From Portulaca oleracea (lineage: Eukaryota; Streptophyta; Magnoliopsida; Caryophyllales; Portulacaceae), in contig CM055874.1 in the NCBI GenBank assembly GCA_029582165.1, positions 4,476,114-4,540,113 of the forward strand: a stretch of 64,000 nt of DNA, written 5' to 3'. The notes under the pieces were generated by a model that searched no databases, was not told the DNA's origin, and saw only the letters and a list, made by a program, of their open reading frames with translations. Each line of letters starts with the position of its first letter. The stretch's first letter is position 1. The position numbers and the translations under genes are program-made. Shown here piece after piece: positions 11,872 through 24,800 of this stretch.

Positions 11872-13480
11872 TTAATAGGATAAGCCTATCACTGATACAC
11901 CCTATTTCATTGCCTAGAAAAATCAAAATTAATTTCATTTGTCAAACAACATTGATTGATAGCAACACCTTTATGAAAGAAAAACACCTTTACGTTAAGT
12001 ACTTCTTATGGGCAGCACTTGAGAGCAATTTTTCCCTAAAATAAATACCTAACAATGTTATTCAACCAGTTATAATTTTCAATAATATGATCCCACAAAA
12101 TATTTTCCGCAAAATATATGATACCTCAAAGCAACTTTTTACATATTTTCTAAATGTAATGTACTAGTCTAATTTGTACAAATAAATACTTATAAATTTA
12201 TTGTGGTTGCTTTTAGAGAAAAAGAATTTAGATAATTCATAGCCTTTTATGCTTGGATGTGCTATACAAGATATGTTATCACTTTATAATATAATATGTC
12301 TCTTTACATGAATATTCATCTTATAGGTTTGAAGTGAGGATATTAGTAAAAAATACTTTTTTTTATGAAATAAAAATACTTTCTAAACATAACATATTTT
12401 ATGCTCTAATAAATATAAATACAAAAAAGCGAGAATAATGACGTCTCCAAGGTAGTTGGTCGGACGTCATAGAGTTGGCTTACAAATGCGACAGGCAAAG
12501 CACGTAAGCCACAGGCTGCAATTTGAAATTGCAATGAAATGTCAAATTTGTCTGCATGCATCCATTAACTTTTCCCAATCCTACGTCCCCACACCCTACA
12601 ATTCCCTACTACAACTTGTTATCAAACAATTTATGTAAGTTATAATTAGCCAATTAAAAATTTAGGTCGAGTTAATTTGAGTTTAGACATTTATATAGAT
12701 TCTGAAATTCAAACTTTGTCTTTATTTTAAATTTGGACACTTTGTAATGTCCAAATTCTAATCTGAATCGTATGAATATATATATCTTAACTTGAATTTG
12801 GTCAAATATATCCGAATTGAATCTTACCACACTTCCGTTTGAGTTTGAAATAAGTCCAAAATTGAACTTAAATGAAATTCAGATACAAGTTCAATATTTT
12901 GTCAGAGTTTTAACTTCGCGATAGGGTCGAACACAGTTAGAATATGTCTGAACTTGAATTTGACAAAAAGTTTGGACAACCCAAATTTCTTACCTCAAAC
13001 GTGAGCCTGAATAGATTTTGCAAGTGTATATTACCAAATTGACCATATTCAAATTCGAGCAAAAAATTATTGATTAAACCTTATTTAATTTGGATCGGAC
13101 ACATTTGAGTATTTGGATTGGATGAATTTTTGCTAGCGCTAGTTGTAATCCTATATAATTATCTAGCTTTGAGAAAATTTAGATTAGGACTACAAAAAAA
13201 AGGTGAATAAGAAATTTCATGAAAAATTAGGTAAAACAACAAGGGTAACGTAAGTTTTTCTTTGGTTCAAGAAAAAAAATGCATGGAACAATTTGATAAA
13301 GAAAATTGTGAATTTTTCATTTAATTTTTATTCTCTTGATTGGTTCAAGAAAAAATGCATGGAAAACTTGAATTGGTATGGCGACTTGTGAAAAGCAAAC
13401 TACTTTTTGTGGATCATTTAACGTAATTTGGAACAGAGACAAATTTGAGAGAGAAAGAGGGAGAGGAAGCCAGGATGGAG
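11872..13480. other. Intergenic DNA with a degenerate dispersed repeat
   Basis: No gene. From about 12,650 to 13,145 the text is repetitive, with many TTTGAATTTGGAC-like words, and ends in TTTTTGCTAGCGCTA. The same ending occurs at about 56,613-56,627 inside the MADS intron, so this is probably an old copy of the same dispersed repeat. Confidence 0.4.
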
Positions 13481-13483
13481 AGC

Positions 13484-13485
13484 AA

Positions 13486-13520
<35 letters not shown>
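13484..13520. repeat. (TA)n(GA)n compound microsatellite
   Basis: A TATATA tract runs straight into a GAGAGA tract. Confidence 0.9.
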
Positions 13521-14370
13521 TGTATATTAAAATGGGCACGCACACAAATGGAGGCACATATAATATATATTTTAAAATGGTTAGAAAAAATATATTAAAA
13601 TAAGTGCGCACAAAAAAGAGGGTAAAATACGATATATGGGTGCAGAAAAAGTAAAATATATGAGGGAAATACTAAATTGAGTGTGCACTACAAAGAATTG
13701 ATTTTTCTTTTTTGAGGGGGGGGGGGGGGGTGGGAGGAGTGGAAGGGAGGGAGGGAGGGGCTTGAAGGGGTTGAGACAAAACTTTTTATACTTTTTTGTC
13801 CCAAACTTTTTATTAACTTTTTAACTAAATTGAGTATTGCCCTGGAAGCTTGGCACATATTCCAAGAGCAATACACATTTAAGTATAGTCATAGTCACAA
13901 ATATGAGCAACACAGGATGTGGAGCTAAGTCGACCTTATATGCTTTAGGTAGGGTCGAGTATATTTAAATTGGTTCAATTCATTTAAGTTTTGTTAGATT
14001 GATTTTTTTTAAGGAAAAAAAACCATAAACTAGCACCATAGTTGATAAGACAGTTAATCAATCTTTTTGGTTTAGTTTACCAATTAACTGGAGTTGATAG
14101 TATGAATGTTTTAATTATACTTCATCCAAATGATGTTAATATATTATTTCTACTCTCATTAGAAAATTATTGTAATAAAAAAGTTTTCATGTTAGCTATT
14201 AAAAAGATAAAGGTTATAATTCCACCCCTTCACTTTAATAGTTATACTATAAAGAGAGGTGAGGGGGAAAAATAAACCGATGAACCAAAGGAAGAACCCG
14301 TAAAACCGAATGAAAAACTTATAAAGCCGAATCAATTAAGATTTTCAATTAAACAAAGTAATAGAAAGTA
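13521..14370. other. Intergenic DNA with a long G homopolymer
   Basis: A G run of about 14 bases lies near 13,717-13,731, followed by GGGAGG-type repeats to about 13,770. No gene is visible. Confidence 0.5.
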
Positions 14371-15325
14371 GAATCTCTATGTAATTAGATTTCTCTAAAA
14401 TTGACTATAAAAATATCGTCTAGGCTCCCACCTAGAGTGAGCCAAGTCAATTGTTCTCTCATGGTATTAAGAGTCTGCGTTTGAGATTAATTAATTTTTT
14501 ATTTCTTTTTGTATGGGAAAGGGAAAACACTCAATCTCATGGAATAGAGAACCAAAATCCTAAACAATTTTTCTCACATGTTGTCCGCTACTACTATTCT
14601 GTTCGCCTCCACCGTCCAATTCCTTCTCTGGTAGTCTCGACCTTTTTCACTGCCTTAGGTCTTCTTCCTGGTGCCTTTTTTCATCCTCATTCATCTGGAT
14701 CTTTTTTGGCTATCTAGACGCTTACGTTTGGTTTTTCCATCTTCCTCTACTACTTGTTCATTCGGTTCCGACATGTCCCCCTTAATCTTGACTTAGCATA
14801 CCCAAACTCCTCATGCTCTAACGGTGTAACGCTCCCGGTCTTCCCAGGCCAGAGACATTACCGGGAACGATTTTAAGGATCAATGAATCCCACAAATTAC
14901 CATGAATCCTTTCAGCGTGTTTCCTCCTCACTCACATGTTGCCTCAGACAACGTCCTAGAAGGACACCATCTTGGGACTACTCGAAGTCAAACCTGTATG
15001 ACGGGGGACTAGGGAGTTCTCAATAGATTAGTTTCATAAAAAGAAGATGCACATTGGTGATAAGTAGTCATTTCCAAAATCTTTAAGCCACATTTTAATC
15101 ATGTACTAGGGTATTACAATCACCTTCATTTAAGTATACAACGTCCTCCTTGTGCGTGAACATTGACCGAATCATATGTTCTCTTCACATGCAATCCTTG
15201 GAGATCTCACAGTTCGTTATGTTCCCACTAAACATATGCAATTAGATTTCTCTAATTAAATCGTTTATAAATGTAACGCCTAGGCCCCCAGTTGGAGAGA
15301 ATCAAACCAATTATTCTCACACAAA
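14371..15325 (+). mobile_element. LTR-retrotransposon relic (probably Copia-like)
   Basis: A left LTR fragment (about 14,380-14,461, with TAATTAGATTTCTCTAAA and a TAGGCTCCCACC box) is followed at once by TGGTATTAAGAGTCTG. That resembles the usual plant primer-binding site for initiator Met-tRNA. A right LTR fragment at about 15,238-15,322 repeats the LTR wording (ATTAGATTTCTCTAATT, TAGGCCCCCAG). The interior of under 800 bp has no recognisable gag or pol and a short interrupted frame (14,451-14,717). It is a heavily deleted, non-coding relic. Confidence 0.55.
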
Positions 15326-15888
15326 CCGAGAAACCAATGAGCTATTTGATTTTAAAATTGACGGTTAATTGAATTGAACCAACTAAATTTAAAAATTCTT
15401 TTCCATTAAACTTAGCTAATTTTTTTTATGAAATTTTGCTTTATTTACTTGTGATGTCTATCTGACTATCCCTCTAATATTTGATTATACAATTATATTT
15501 TAAATTGTTCAGTTCGGTTGATGTTCAATTTCATAAGCATGAATCGGAATCAAATTAGATAGCTCATCAGTTTTTTGGTTTGGTTAACCAAAATTTCAAA
15601 CAATTTATTTAGATGAGTTTTCGATTCGGTTCATCAATTTCGGGGGTTTTCTTTCTTCTTTTTTTTTTTATTGTTGCCCCTTACCCGTAGTTATATGGTC
15701 GACGTGGCTCTCCCATGTTTTCTGAGTCTCTGATTCAATTCCTACGTATTGGTTTCCTACTTTGGTAGGTGATAATGTCATGCCAATTCAAGGCCAACTT
15801 TTAGACCCTTAAGAATGAAGATACCTTAGCTAGTAGCCACACACTTCACAACTTTAGTTATCTTTTTTTTTTGAGGAGATACAACTTA
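15326..15888. other. Intergenic DNA, nothing recognised
   Basis: AT-rich, without a gene or clear repeat. Confidence 0.4.
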
Positions 15889-16154
15889 TACCTTGTTCTT
15901 TTATACAGTACGGTGTCATAACTCACTATACTACTCAATATTTTTTCACACTGCACCACACTTTACCACAATCATTATCAAATACCAATATATATCCTCA
16001 CTTTTCTCCACTACTTTTCACATCCTATCTCCTCACCTGTCAACCACATTTTCCACAAATTTTACCATATCATTCAACACTTCAACGCACTTTTCACAAT
16101 TTCACAATGTCACACCATTTCCACATCTTACCAATTGCACAAAACAACAGCGCC
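15889..16154. mobile_element. Harbinger/Tourist-type MITE (divergent copy)
   Basis: The left end CCTTGTTCTTTTATACAGTA and the right end with AACAGCGCC resemble the window's common Harbinger-type MITE. The flanks TTA (15886-15888 and 16155-16157) fit a 3-bp duplication. The CCACA-rich strand lies in plus orientation, opposite to the copy at 10309. Confidence 0.65.
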
Positions 16155-16198
16155 TTAGTTATTAATATTGAGCTTACAAGATAAGATAGTACCCACCA

Positions 16199-16436
16199 AG
16201 GGTGTGCCAAATTCATGTGATAAAAATCAGTTTGACAAAAGTTAAATTTTGGTAACTTTTGGTAACATTTGGTAATTTTGGTAATTTTTTGTAAATTTAC
16301 GCTAATATATTAAAATTATTATTTTTTGTTTTTTAATTTTGGTAGTTATTGGTAATTTTTGATAAATTTTAGTAAATTGAGACTAAAACTGATAAATTTT
16401 ATTAAAATGAAGTTATCCATAAATTTGACAGGCCCC
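16199..16436. mobile_element. AT-rich MITE with CCTGTCAAATT-type ends
   Basis: The inner text GGTAACTTTTGGTAA is repeated with variation, and the right end reads AAATTTGACAGGCCCCT. The left end, GTGCCAAATTCATG, is a degraded inverse. Related copies lie at 34068-34334 (clear ends and TAA duplication) and 44729-44927. Confidence 0.55.
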
Positions 16437-17160
16437 TGCCAGTTTGGCTGTCAACTCTTGGATTGTCACATATACTAAAGAGCGGTCCAAATTGTTGGTT
16501 TCCGGCCCACAAGTTGAGTGGGCCCAAAATATGGTCAGTGTGTCAGAACTCAGAAAGGTAGCTGGATCGAATGGATCTTGATTCGTGGATATGTTGTGAA
16601 GAACAAGGGCAGTAGTTATTAGCATACTGCATACAGCAGAATAAATGAGATCCATAACTCATCAAATTCAATGTGATTTCTCAGGCCTCAACTTTTCTAT
16701 TTTGGGATCTCAAACTAGAATAAACATAAATTCTCCACTCTCCCTGATATGGTAATAAATTCACTGTGAATATGTTGTAAAGAACAAGGCCACTAGTTTG
16801 GTAGATATTGGTAGCCATTAATTTGAACTAGCAATTGGACTCTAATTATTCCAATTTTAAGTGTCTGTCCTTTGGGCCTTTGGGTTAACCATTATATTCA
16901 TGTTATCAGAAGCAGACCGGTCAACAAACTGGTTAATCCAATGGGTCAATGGTTCAACTTGTCAGACCGGTTTGGTTGAATTAGACTAATCGACCCTGGT
17001 CATGGTTGAACCGGTCACGAGTTAAAAAAAAATTATATACTTCAAACATAATTAAGCTACCAAAATAATTAAATCAGCATGAACATGACATGAATCAGTC
17101 AAAAACCGAATTGGAGCGATCAAAACCCGAATTGAACAATAGACCCCGGCAAAGTGGTCC
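16437..17160. other. Intergenic DNA with GACCGGT-rich repeats
   Basis: No gene. From about 16,912 to 17,150 there are repeated GACCGGTCAA-like and GAACCGGTC-like words in both orientations, probably an old dispersed element. Borders are unclear. Confidence 0.35.
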
Positions 17161-17163
17161 CAA

Positions 17164-17596
17164 CTAGGGGTGGGCAATGGGCCGGGGCCCCATAGGATCA
17201 AGAGGGTTGGGCCCTAAAAAATAAGTGTTGTCAAAGAGCCGGGTTGGTGAAGGGTCGGGTCATTAACAAGTCGGCCCATTTCAAAATGTTAAGGGTTGGT
17301 AAATTGACCGGACCGAATAGGCCTACGATAACTCAAAATAAATAGTTTTTCCTATATTTTAAATACTAACCTTATTTAAATATATTATTAATACTCCACA
17401 TTAAATAATAATTAACATAATTATTTTTTTTGTATAAACACATTTAATTTTAACTTTAGGGTCAAAGAGGCCGATCTTACTAAAAAGCCCTGACCCAACC
17501 CATTATTGTGAAGGGTCGACCATGACCAGACCCGACCCTACATGACTAATGGGTCAACCCTAACTCGACCCTATCCGACCCGTTGCCCACCCCTAG
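17164..17596. mobile_element. Inverted-repeat element with GGGGTGGGCAA ends
   Basis: It starts AGGGGTGGGCAATGGG and ends with the inverse GTTGCCCACCCCT. The body is full of GGGTCGGGTC-like words and their inverses. Such elements are widespread in plant genomes. No target duplication could be fixed and there is no coding capacity. Confidence 0.6.
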
Positions 17597-17695
17597 TACT
17601 ACTAGCACCAGGTACAGGGAGATTTAGTATGCAATCTTTTTTTTCACGGACAGGGTGTATGAAGGAAGTTTATATTTTATAGGTTGTACAAGATA

Positions 17696-18300
17696 GAGTT
17701 AATTACATTTACTATACCTGACTTATGTGGTAATAATTTTTGCACACCCGACATTTGAGAAATAATTTTCACCCTACCTAACATTTAAGTGGTCATAAAT
17801 TTAAAGCCCCTCAAGTATGTTATAATTGATTTTTTATTGACTTTTCCGGTGAACTGTAAAAAAAATAAATATGAAGTGACCTTTATACTCTTGTTATTAT
17901 TTCCTTTGACTTTCAATTAAATGTGAAATGACTTATGTACCCTTAGTATTAATTGTTATGACATTCCCAACCACTCTACTGATTCCTCTGATTCCTCTCC
18001 CTGTCCCCCCCCCCCCCCATACAGAAAATGAAAACCTAACCCCTCCCAAACCACTATGCTTGTCTTCTACACTCCAACATAGTCTTTTCCTTCTCAAATT
18101 AAAGGGCAACATCGTAATTTCACATAGTGATATAGGGATATTATTGTATTTTTCCATTTCCGATAACAAGTTACCGGATTCTAACACTAAAAATCACTTT
18201 CACTAAATGTATGTCAGGTAGGGTGAAAATTATTTCCCAAATGTCGGGTGTGTAAAAATTATTACTGCATATGTCAGGTAAGGTAAATATAATTAACTCA
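17696..18300. mobile_element. MULE-like MITE with long terminal inverted repeats
   Basis: Inverted repeats of about 90 bp start GAGTTAATTA and include CACACCCGACATTTGAGAAA and its near-inverse on the right. A perfect 9-bp direct repeat TACAAGATA flanks the element (17687-17695 and 18301-18309). Long inverted repeats with a 9-bp duplication are the hallmark of Mutator-like elements. The 605-bp body has a 14-base C run (about 18,005-18,018) and no recognisable coding sequence. Confidence 0.8.
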
Positions 18301-18309
18301 TACAAGATA

Positions 18310-18807
18310 TGTATGTGAAACTCAGGACCTAAAAAAATATTTGCAATTTCATAACTGGTCACATATAAGGAGAACCTTGCTTAAATCAACATTTATAACA
18401 CATTAACCTATATTGGAAACTAAGTTCATCTAAGCAAAGCATAAAAACAAAGAATAACCTAACCAAGGCATAGTACTCCAAGACAGTTCCATGTAGCAAA
18501 GTAGAGCTCTTTTGATAGCTTGTACAAAACAAGTACACACCATGAAAACTGAAACTGTCTGAAATTACCTTTGTATATAAATGGTGTATCTCTTAAAATG
18601 TTCTACAACAACAAAAAGGGGGATCCCTCACCCGAGAGTAATTTGCAACTATCCGATCCGAGTTGCACTGCAGGCCTCTGACTGCATCTCACCGCTGTTA
18701 ACGTCGAAAAAATTGAAAAGCTTGAGAAAGAGGCCACTCCAAAATTCAAACATTTTCTTGTACATCAGCACCTTGTAGTATGTGTTGCTGCTCATTCTTC
18801 CACCACA
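18310..18807. other. 3' flank and 3' UTR side of TFIIB
   Basis: Downstream (minus-strand) side of the TFIIB stop codon. Part of it must be 3' UTR. No single poly(A) signal stands out. No other gene is visible. Confidence 0.5.
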
Positions 18808-21800
18808 CTATGGGCTGCAGAGATTCTTCAAGTCTTCTTCCTTGGCATACCATGCCGGAATTATCTTGGAAATGTGTGGGTAAAGGTCTTTGTATGCATT
18901 TCTTATGGTTCCTTCAGCAACACCGGTAGCCAGTGAAATATCTGCACCACATATATCAGTACATGTCCGATAAATGTTGATCCGTACAGTTATGGCACAT
19001 ATCTAACCGAGCTATGGTCTGAATCAAAATGTATGTATTCATGTAGTACTCTGGAAAGTATGTAAAGCAAAGAATAAATAAACGACCGGTACTAATATGA
19101 CTTTAAATGTTTCTTCCACAAGCATTTGAAGACTAACAAAGACACGGGTTAAGACATGGTACGTACCCCTGAGGGGCTTCTTCTCCTCTGAGAGCTGGGT
19201 TATAATATAAATAACCGCAGCAGCAATTGATATGGGACTTCTCCTGCAAGGATGGAAATCAATACCATATTTAGCACACAACAACTACATTGGGACAAAT
19301 CAAGAGGATAAGAGGGTGAGCAGGCTTCTTCATTCCACGCTTTTCTTAAAAACAAATGGCAAACCTTCTGATGGCATTCATTGGGGTAGACAAAGTACAA
19401 TTACTTTGCCCGCCACCATTTTGACATGAAGCATTCCTCACAACAAAGTAAACATCACCAAATGATGCATGACAAAAACTACCTTATGTCAATTTCTTCT
19501 GATTTCTGCACAGCTTCCTGAGCAGCCTTAACACCTTGGTTGTTCATGCCCAGATTTGAGCAAAATCGTCTCTGACATCAAATTTCAATGGCTACGTAAG
19601 TGGTCTACGAGAACATATAAAGCGAACAATAACAGTCTGCCCGTCTACAGTAAGATTCAATCGTTAACCGATAAGGATATGCTACCAGAAAGTCTGCAGC
19701 ATGTATAGTTCCCATATCGACAGATTTTCCCATCTCAAGCTCCAACTGTTTGACAATGTACTCTTTTGCTCTACCAATTTCCTTTTTTGTCGCCCCATTG
19801 GCAACAGAACATATTTCTACATGAAATACACATTTTCAGTGAATATAATAAGCCGCAAACAAAAACAGAGACATTGATTATTTATCAGAATATAAGGCAG
19901 TACCCTTTACAGTTCGTGGCTTGTCTTCTTGACGACAGGCTATGTACAGGCATGCTGCCAAAATGGCATCCTGATTTCTTCCTCTACTAGATTTTTGATC
20001 TTCCACCTTCTTGTAAATCTCACTGGCTCGATCCTATAGAAGGCAAACAATGTCATCACAAACCAAAAACAATCTGATATACACAACTAAGAAATAATCA
20101 CTGCTAAGATGGAATTCTGGTGAACCCTGTACAGTAATATGACATCCATGCAAAAACCAGCAATTTAGTTACTAGAGGAAATCCATGCTCCATAGAAAGT
20201 CGATCTTCATGAAGCAAACAAAGCGACAGTGTAGAGAGCATAGTAGCTGTATACCTTTATAGTTGAAACAAGCCCCAACCTGTGACGGAAAAAAAAAAGG
20301 TTCATCAGCTTTAATAGATAACTTTCTATCAAAAGACAGAAGCTTCAATAGATAATTAGGGCAAACCCATGTTAGTAACACATAAAATACGGCACATGTT
20401 TCGGCAAATACTTACCTTCCCCCATTTAAAACGAATAGTTCGTGTATTAAACGCATATTAAACGGTATAATTTGGTGAGGTCAAAAAACACCCATATTAT
20501 TCAGCAGCCTCCATAGAAAAACAATTTCGCCCTTTTTAAAGGTATACTTGTTTGATACGCTCATTATACACGTTTAACTAACGGTGGGGTAATCCATAAT
20601 TAAAAAGCCAACAAGCCCCCCAACACCCTCTCCCTGATAACAAAAATAAATAAACAAATGTTATAAACATAAAGAGAGAAGGTATCACACAACAAATAAT
20701 GAAGAAAGGGAAAGTAAAAGTTCAAACATCAGAAGATGCTTCATCAGTGTTTGTCTAGCCAATAAATTCCATATACAGTCTCACTTCAAATGACACATTG
20801 ACTTCAAGTCAAGAAGAATAAAAGACCAAAGAAAAAAAAATCGAGGGCTAGTTTCTGATCTCTCAGCCACAATGATTTCCAATACACAGAAAGTCAAAAT
20901 TATAGGAGAAATGTCTAAAAAATGACCCCAGCAATTTGATATTCTTTCCCAGGCTTCCAGAAAAGTCTACTACTCCACAATACTTTGAAGAAGTCTATCC
21001 TTTTCCGATGAAGTATGCTAGTCCATAATACTTTGAAGAACACTTTTCTCTTACACCAAACTATCTAGAGCTGTTACAGAATAGGTGATTACATGAACAA
21101 TCACACATAGGATTGCACCAAAACCATGCCACAAGCACATATAAAGAAAAGCATTTGATAGGCTCTTTGGATATTTGAGTTTTGATATCACCGCCACAGG
21201 AGGGAGATAATCAAACTGAGGCAAAGTGGACAGCTTGACAGACCTTAAGTCTTTTTTCCAGGGGTGGGGGTGAGCTTATGGAAACAGAATTTGGAATAAT
21301 CTATCACTTTAATGGGTAGACCCCTCTCTCTATATTATTGAACATCTTTATAGTTTATTTATTTTTACGAGGAATCAATTTTGCATTGAAAAGACATCAA
21401 ATGGATGCCACCCTTACACAAAAGGGGCAAGTATGAAAATTATCATGCCCTCAAGCTATTGCCAGCACAATTTGCTTCTCTAAGTACACCACATCATTGA
21501 CAGGTCAAGGTTGAATGCATCTTATGCCCGTCAAAGAAAAAGATGGACCACCTTTATATTCTAATGTTAAAGACTCAATTAGCTATCCTGCATAAACCAT
21601 TTGACTTCTCTCTAGCCTTTTTGCATTATAACAAATATAATTCCTACTTAGACAATTGAGAACACCATTAACTCCATGCAACATCATGATCTCATCCATA
21701 AGAAATCCTAGTCTCTAGATCAAGCACAAACCTCATTCCCTGACTCATCCTGCATACTAGTCTCACTCAAGCACAAACCTCAGCCTTGACTCGTCTTGCA

Positions 21801-24800
21801 TGCTAGTCTCACTTTAGCCATGCTTCTAACCAACTTTCCTCACTCTCACAAATAATACAAACAAGAAACAGGCAAACAGCACAAACCATAATATTCTAGT
21901 AGGTATGTTTAGCAATATTTTTAGCAAAATAAGGAGATTTAGCCATGTATTAATGATATTCAGTTTCCTAAGATATTATGATAAATATTAGATTAGTTTC
22001 TTTCATTTTATAGTATTTGATATATTGTAGTTTCCTTATTGTGTTAGGACTCTTAGTTATATAAATCACTCGTGTATTAGGGATATGGCAGACTTTGATT
22101 ATTATTGAATTGAAATTAAATTGAACTTTGAGAAGATCGTGATTTTCTCTAGGTGTGGGAATCGCTCTTTGAGCATCCTACATCAACTTGGTATCTGATC
22201 CTTTTGATCAAGCTTTTGAGTTTTTCTCCCGCTAAAATTTCCCATCCAGCCCTTCATTCATTCAAGAGAGAAAAAAAAAAAGAAAAAACAAACCCAGAAA
22301 CTACCTAACCTAGTCGTGCAACCCAACGCTACCACCACAACGTCACTGCCACCCATCACTACTTGACCACCACCGTGCAACTCTCACCCCCAAGCGACCA
22401 ACACCCCACCAACCCCATTGCCACCCATTCACCGGAAACTCAAAAGCCCCAATTCGCAAACCCCTAATTTGCAATTCCCACCAATTTCGAACCCTAAATC
22501 CCCAATTCATCATGACCCAGCAATTTCACTCGAATCAACTGTACCAGTGTCCTGTTCACTCCGTTTTGCGCCACATCCCCAACCTAACTGAAGGAAAAAT
22601 CTTCGCGCCGCTCTTCAATTGGCCAGCCAGTCCTTTGCCAAACCCCAGTCCCTCTTTCTTGTGTTTTGCCACCAGTTACAACTTACAAGGCCTTCTGGCT
22701 TCTGTTCCAAATAAGAGAAAGTCAAGCCCATCTAGTCTGTGGTACATATCACCAATGTTCTTGTACTGTCTAATTACACTGTCTGCTTTGCTAGTGCTGT
22801 GTTTTGGTTCCAGGTTTCTAGTTTGTGACCTTTCAGATCTGTACATGAAGATGCCATTTGCTAACTGGGTTCAGTTCTATCTACAAACAACAATGTGCTC
22901 TATTTGCAAAAATTCATTAATAACCATGGCCTATCTCAAAGGATGTTCTCTATCGAACTTTCTCTCCTTTTGGGAATGTAAACACCATTAATACACTTTG
23001 AACCATGGGCAACTTCTATGATAGAGTTAATTTCTTTCTCCCATGAATATGCTCCAAATGCCTCCCGCAAGCTTCAAAGCCATCAAATTTATGAGGATAG
23101 CTGTGAGTTGGATACTTGGATCTCTATTTGGTTAGTAACTTTTTCTACGATTGTAAATGTGAAATCCTTACATATATGTGTCCTGTGATGGTATAAGTTA
23201 CATTCCTATATTGGCAACCTTCTACTGAAAATGGTACATTTTCAAAGTTCTTGATGATACGTTGCTTTACGGGCAAAGCTAACGAGGATCTTGGCCAAGC
23301 CAAAGACCCTCATGACATGGACAGTAAATATAGCAAGTCATCAGGAAGTTGGTGACTGTCACCAATACAAATGGGAAGAGCAGAGTGTGGGAATTATCTG
23401 TCCAGTTAACATTGTTGAAGTTAATGTGAAAGCTGCTGTAGAGGGTGATGCGCAGGCCAAGAATCAGTACAAGTCCACAAAGACTAAGAGTTGACAGAGA
23501 ACAACTCATCTAACCTTCTTTGTGCATATCAATTGGCTAGCCAAGACTTAAACATGGAACAAACGTCATTCTAAATTCTGGAAGTTATGTCCCTGCTTAT
23601 TATTTTGAGAACTACAACCTAATCCATTATTTGCATGGTGCCTGCCGTTGGAGAAGATCTTAAGAATGGATTTTTGGCATATGTGCAAGGCAATCCGGTC
23701 CTTTTTACTAGTGCTATTTCCAACCCCTTTGCATTTCAGAACTCAAGGACAAGGTTTTTCCAACTGGTGGAGAATGATGCAGGATAAGAGTAAAGGTAGA
23801 CTTTGATTATTATTGAATTGAATTTTGAGAAAATTGTGATTTCCTCTCGATGTGGGAATTTCTCTTTGAGCGTCCTACATTGGATGTTATCCAAGTAAAA
23901 TAAGGCCTAAATCAGGAAAATACTCCCCCATGTTGCACTTTGTCACCATATTTCTACTTCAATGACTGATACTAGTACATAACACTTCAGATGACAACTT
24001 CTACAAGAAATTCAAACTAGACATCCCAAACAAGAAAAGAATCTTCCATCATACTAGCACTCGTCAAGGAGCTACGCCACTATTTCCCTTTTCCATCAAA
24101 AGCATGAGACGTCAATCAAATACCGCCAAACAAATATGCAATTTACCTTAAAAGAAATCATCCAACTAAGGTTATAATCTAATAGATGGAACCAAAAGAA
24201 AAACCATACCCTGGTAATAAGCATACTGGACTTTCAGCTCAACCTCAGATTTGGCTCTGACTACATTACCACGCATGAAAATTACACCAATGGAATGCCT
24301 TAACTATTACCTCTGTTACATCTCTACCAACCAATCCTCACTCGTCTAATACTTGAAAACTCCCGAAATCGCATCCCATAGCATGGTTTCTAGCATAGCC
24401 AATACTACACCACACATAACAACTAATATAACAAAAACAATCATTTAATGAAAAACAACTCTAAATTTCGAAATTTAGGGCAAGACTATTACATCCAACC
24501 CCTCCATACTTTGCCCCGGCAGGACTTCGGGGTATTAGTTTTGGTTTTGAAACCTTTAATGAAAAGCAACCGTTAAAGGCAGTCATTGAACTCCACGGTG
24601 CAAGTAAACAACTACGAGGTCATCCCATTTTGCTCATTTTATTGAAACCCAAGGAATGACAAATAAATCCAACAACCTCCCAAACTTCAGCAGTCTATTC
24701 CCACATAAGATCGTCTCACTTCGAGAATTTTGTTCAAGTAACCACATACCAAATCAACACATCCCCTCAATTCGGCACTACAATTACCTAACCAATCAAC

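Noticed and set aside
13710..13775. G-rich tract as a possible functional G-quadruplex
   Set aside because: It could fold, but there is no gene or promoter nearby to support a role.
22512..22991. 159-codon frame as a host gene
   Set aside because: It lies inside an LTR-element relic within an intron, has no recognised domain and no supporting promoter.
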